From contig SKXG01000021.1 in NCBI GenBank assembly GCA_007128525.1, forward strand, positions 1-6,483: a DNA stretch of 6,483 nucleotides, in the 5' to 3' direction. Made by a program: the position numbers and the translations under genes. The notes below the pieces were generated by a model. The model saw nothing but the letters and a program-made list of their open reading frames with translations. It made no database searches and was not told the DNA's origin. This DNA is from Pseudomonadales bacterium. GTDB lineage: Bacteria; Pseudomonadota; Gammaproteobacteria; Pseudomonadales; Azotimanducaceae. Positions 6,445 to 6,483 of this stretch are shown piece by piece; positions within the stretch are counted from its first letter, which is position 1; each line of letters begins with the position of its first letter.

Positions 6445-6483
6445 ATGATCCACCCAGAACACTTTGATGCCATTGTCATCGGC
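6445..6483 (+). CDS. mnmG: tRNA uridine-5-carboxymethylaminomethyl modification enzyme MnmG, first 13 codons
   Basis: FAD-binding partner of MnmE in wobble-uridine modification. Only 13 codons are present, MIHPEHFDAIVIG, running off the window. This matches the start of MnmG (E. coli MFYPDPFDVIIIGGG), where the FDxIxIG stretch begins the Rossmann FAD-binding fold. GGAA (6435-6438) is a suitable ribosome binding site 6 bases before the ATG. The mnmE-mnmG adjacency supports the call, and it is also the arrangement I recall from Pseudomonas. The fragment is short, but the match and context are good. Confidence 0.85.
   Translation, partial: MIHPEHFDAIVIG

Overview
The window is the chromosomal replication-origin locus of a gammaproteobacterium. 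It carries the cluster dnaN-dnaA / oriC / rpmH-rnpA-yidD-yidC-mnmE-mnmG. The protein sequences (DnaA, DnaN, YidC and MnmE in particular), the moderately GC-rich coding sequence and the placement of oriC between dnaA and rpmH resemble Pseudomonas and related Pseudomonadales/Oceanospirillales-type bacteria. I cannot name a genus from sequence alone.

Left arm (minus strand): dnaN, cut by the window edge, and dnaA are transcribed leftward, away from the origin. They encode the sliding clamp and the replication initiator, 50 bases apart and probably in one operon. DnaA is best started at a TTG codon at 1942, which matches the usual N-terminus.

Centre (about 1943-2464): a 520-base non-coding region holds oriC. 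It contains one perfect DnaA box (2143-2151), several one-mismatch boxes, a 10-bp inverted repeat (2182-2207), and an AT-rich stretch (2301-2345) that is the likely unwinding element, bordered by a further DnaA-box-like site. No GATC site was seen in this region. A near-consensus sigma-70 promoter (2404-2432) drives the right arm.

Right arm (plus strand): rpmH (ribosomal protein L34), rnpA (RNase P protein), yidD and yidC (membrane-protein insertion), then mnmE and the first 13 codons of mnmG (together the tRNA wobble-uridine modification pair). Genes are tightly packed: rnpA and yidD overlap by 4 bases, and mnmE probably overlaps yidC by 17 bases.

The locus is a conserved housekeeping one, and I see no mobile element, CRISPR array, defence gene or novel system. 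The points most worth a second look are these: (i) mnmE has no ATG/GTG/TTG that preserves its conserved N-terminus and appears to start at CTG 4999 behind a good ribosome binding site; (ii) its G4 nucleotide-specificity motif reads NTID instead of NKxD; (iii) oriC has a possible DnaA-box/GC/trio unwinding module and lacks GATC sites.
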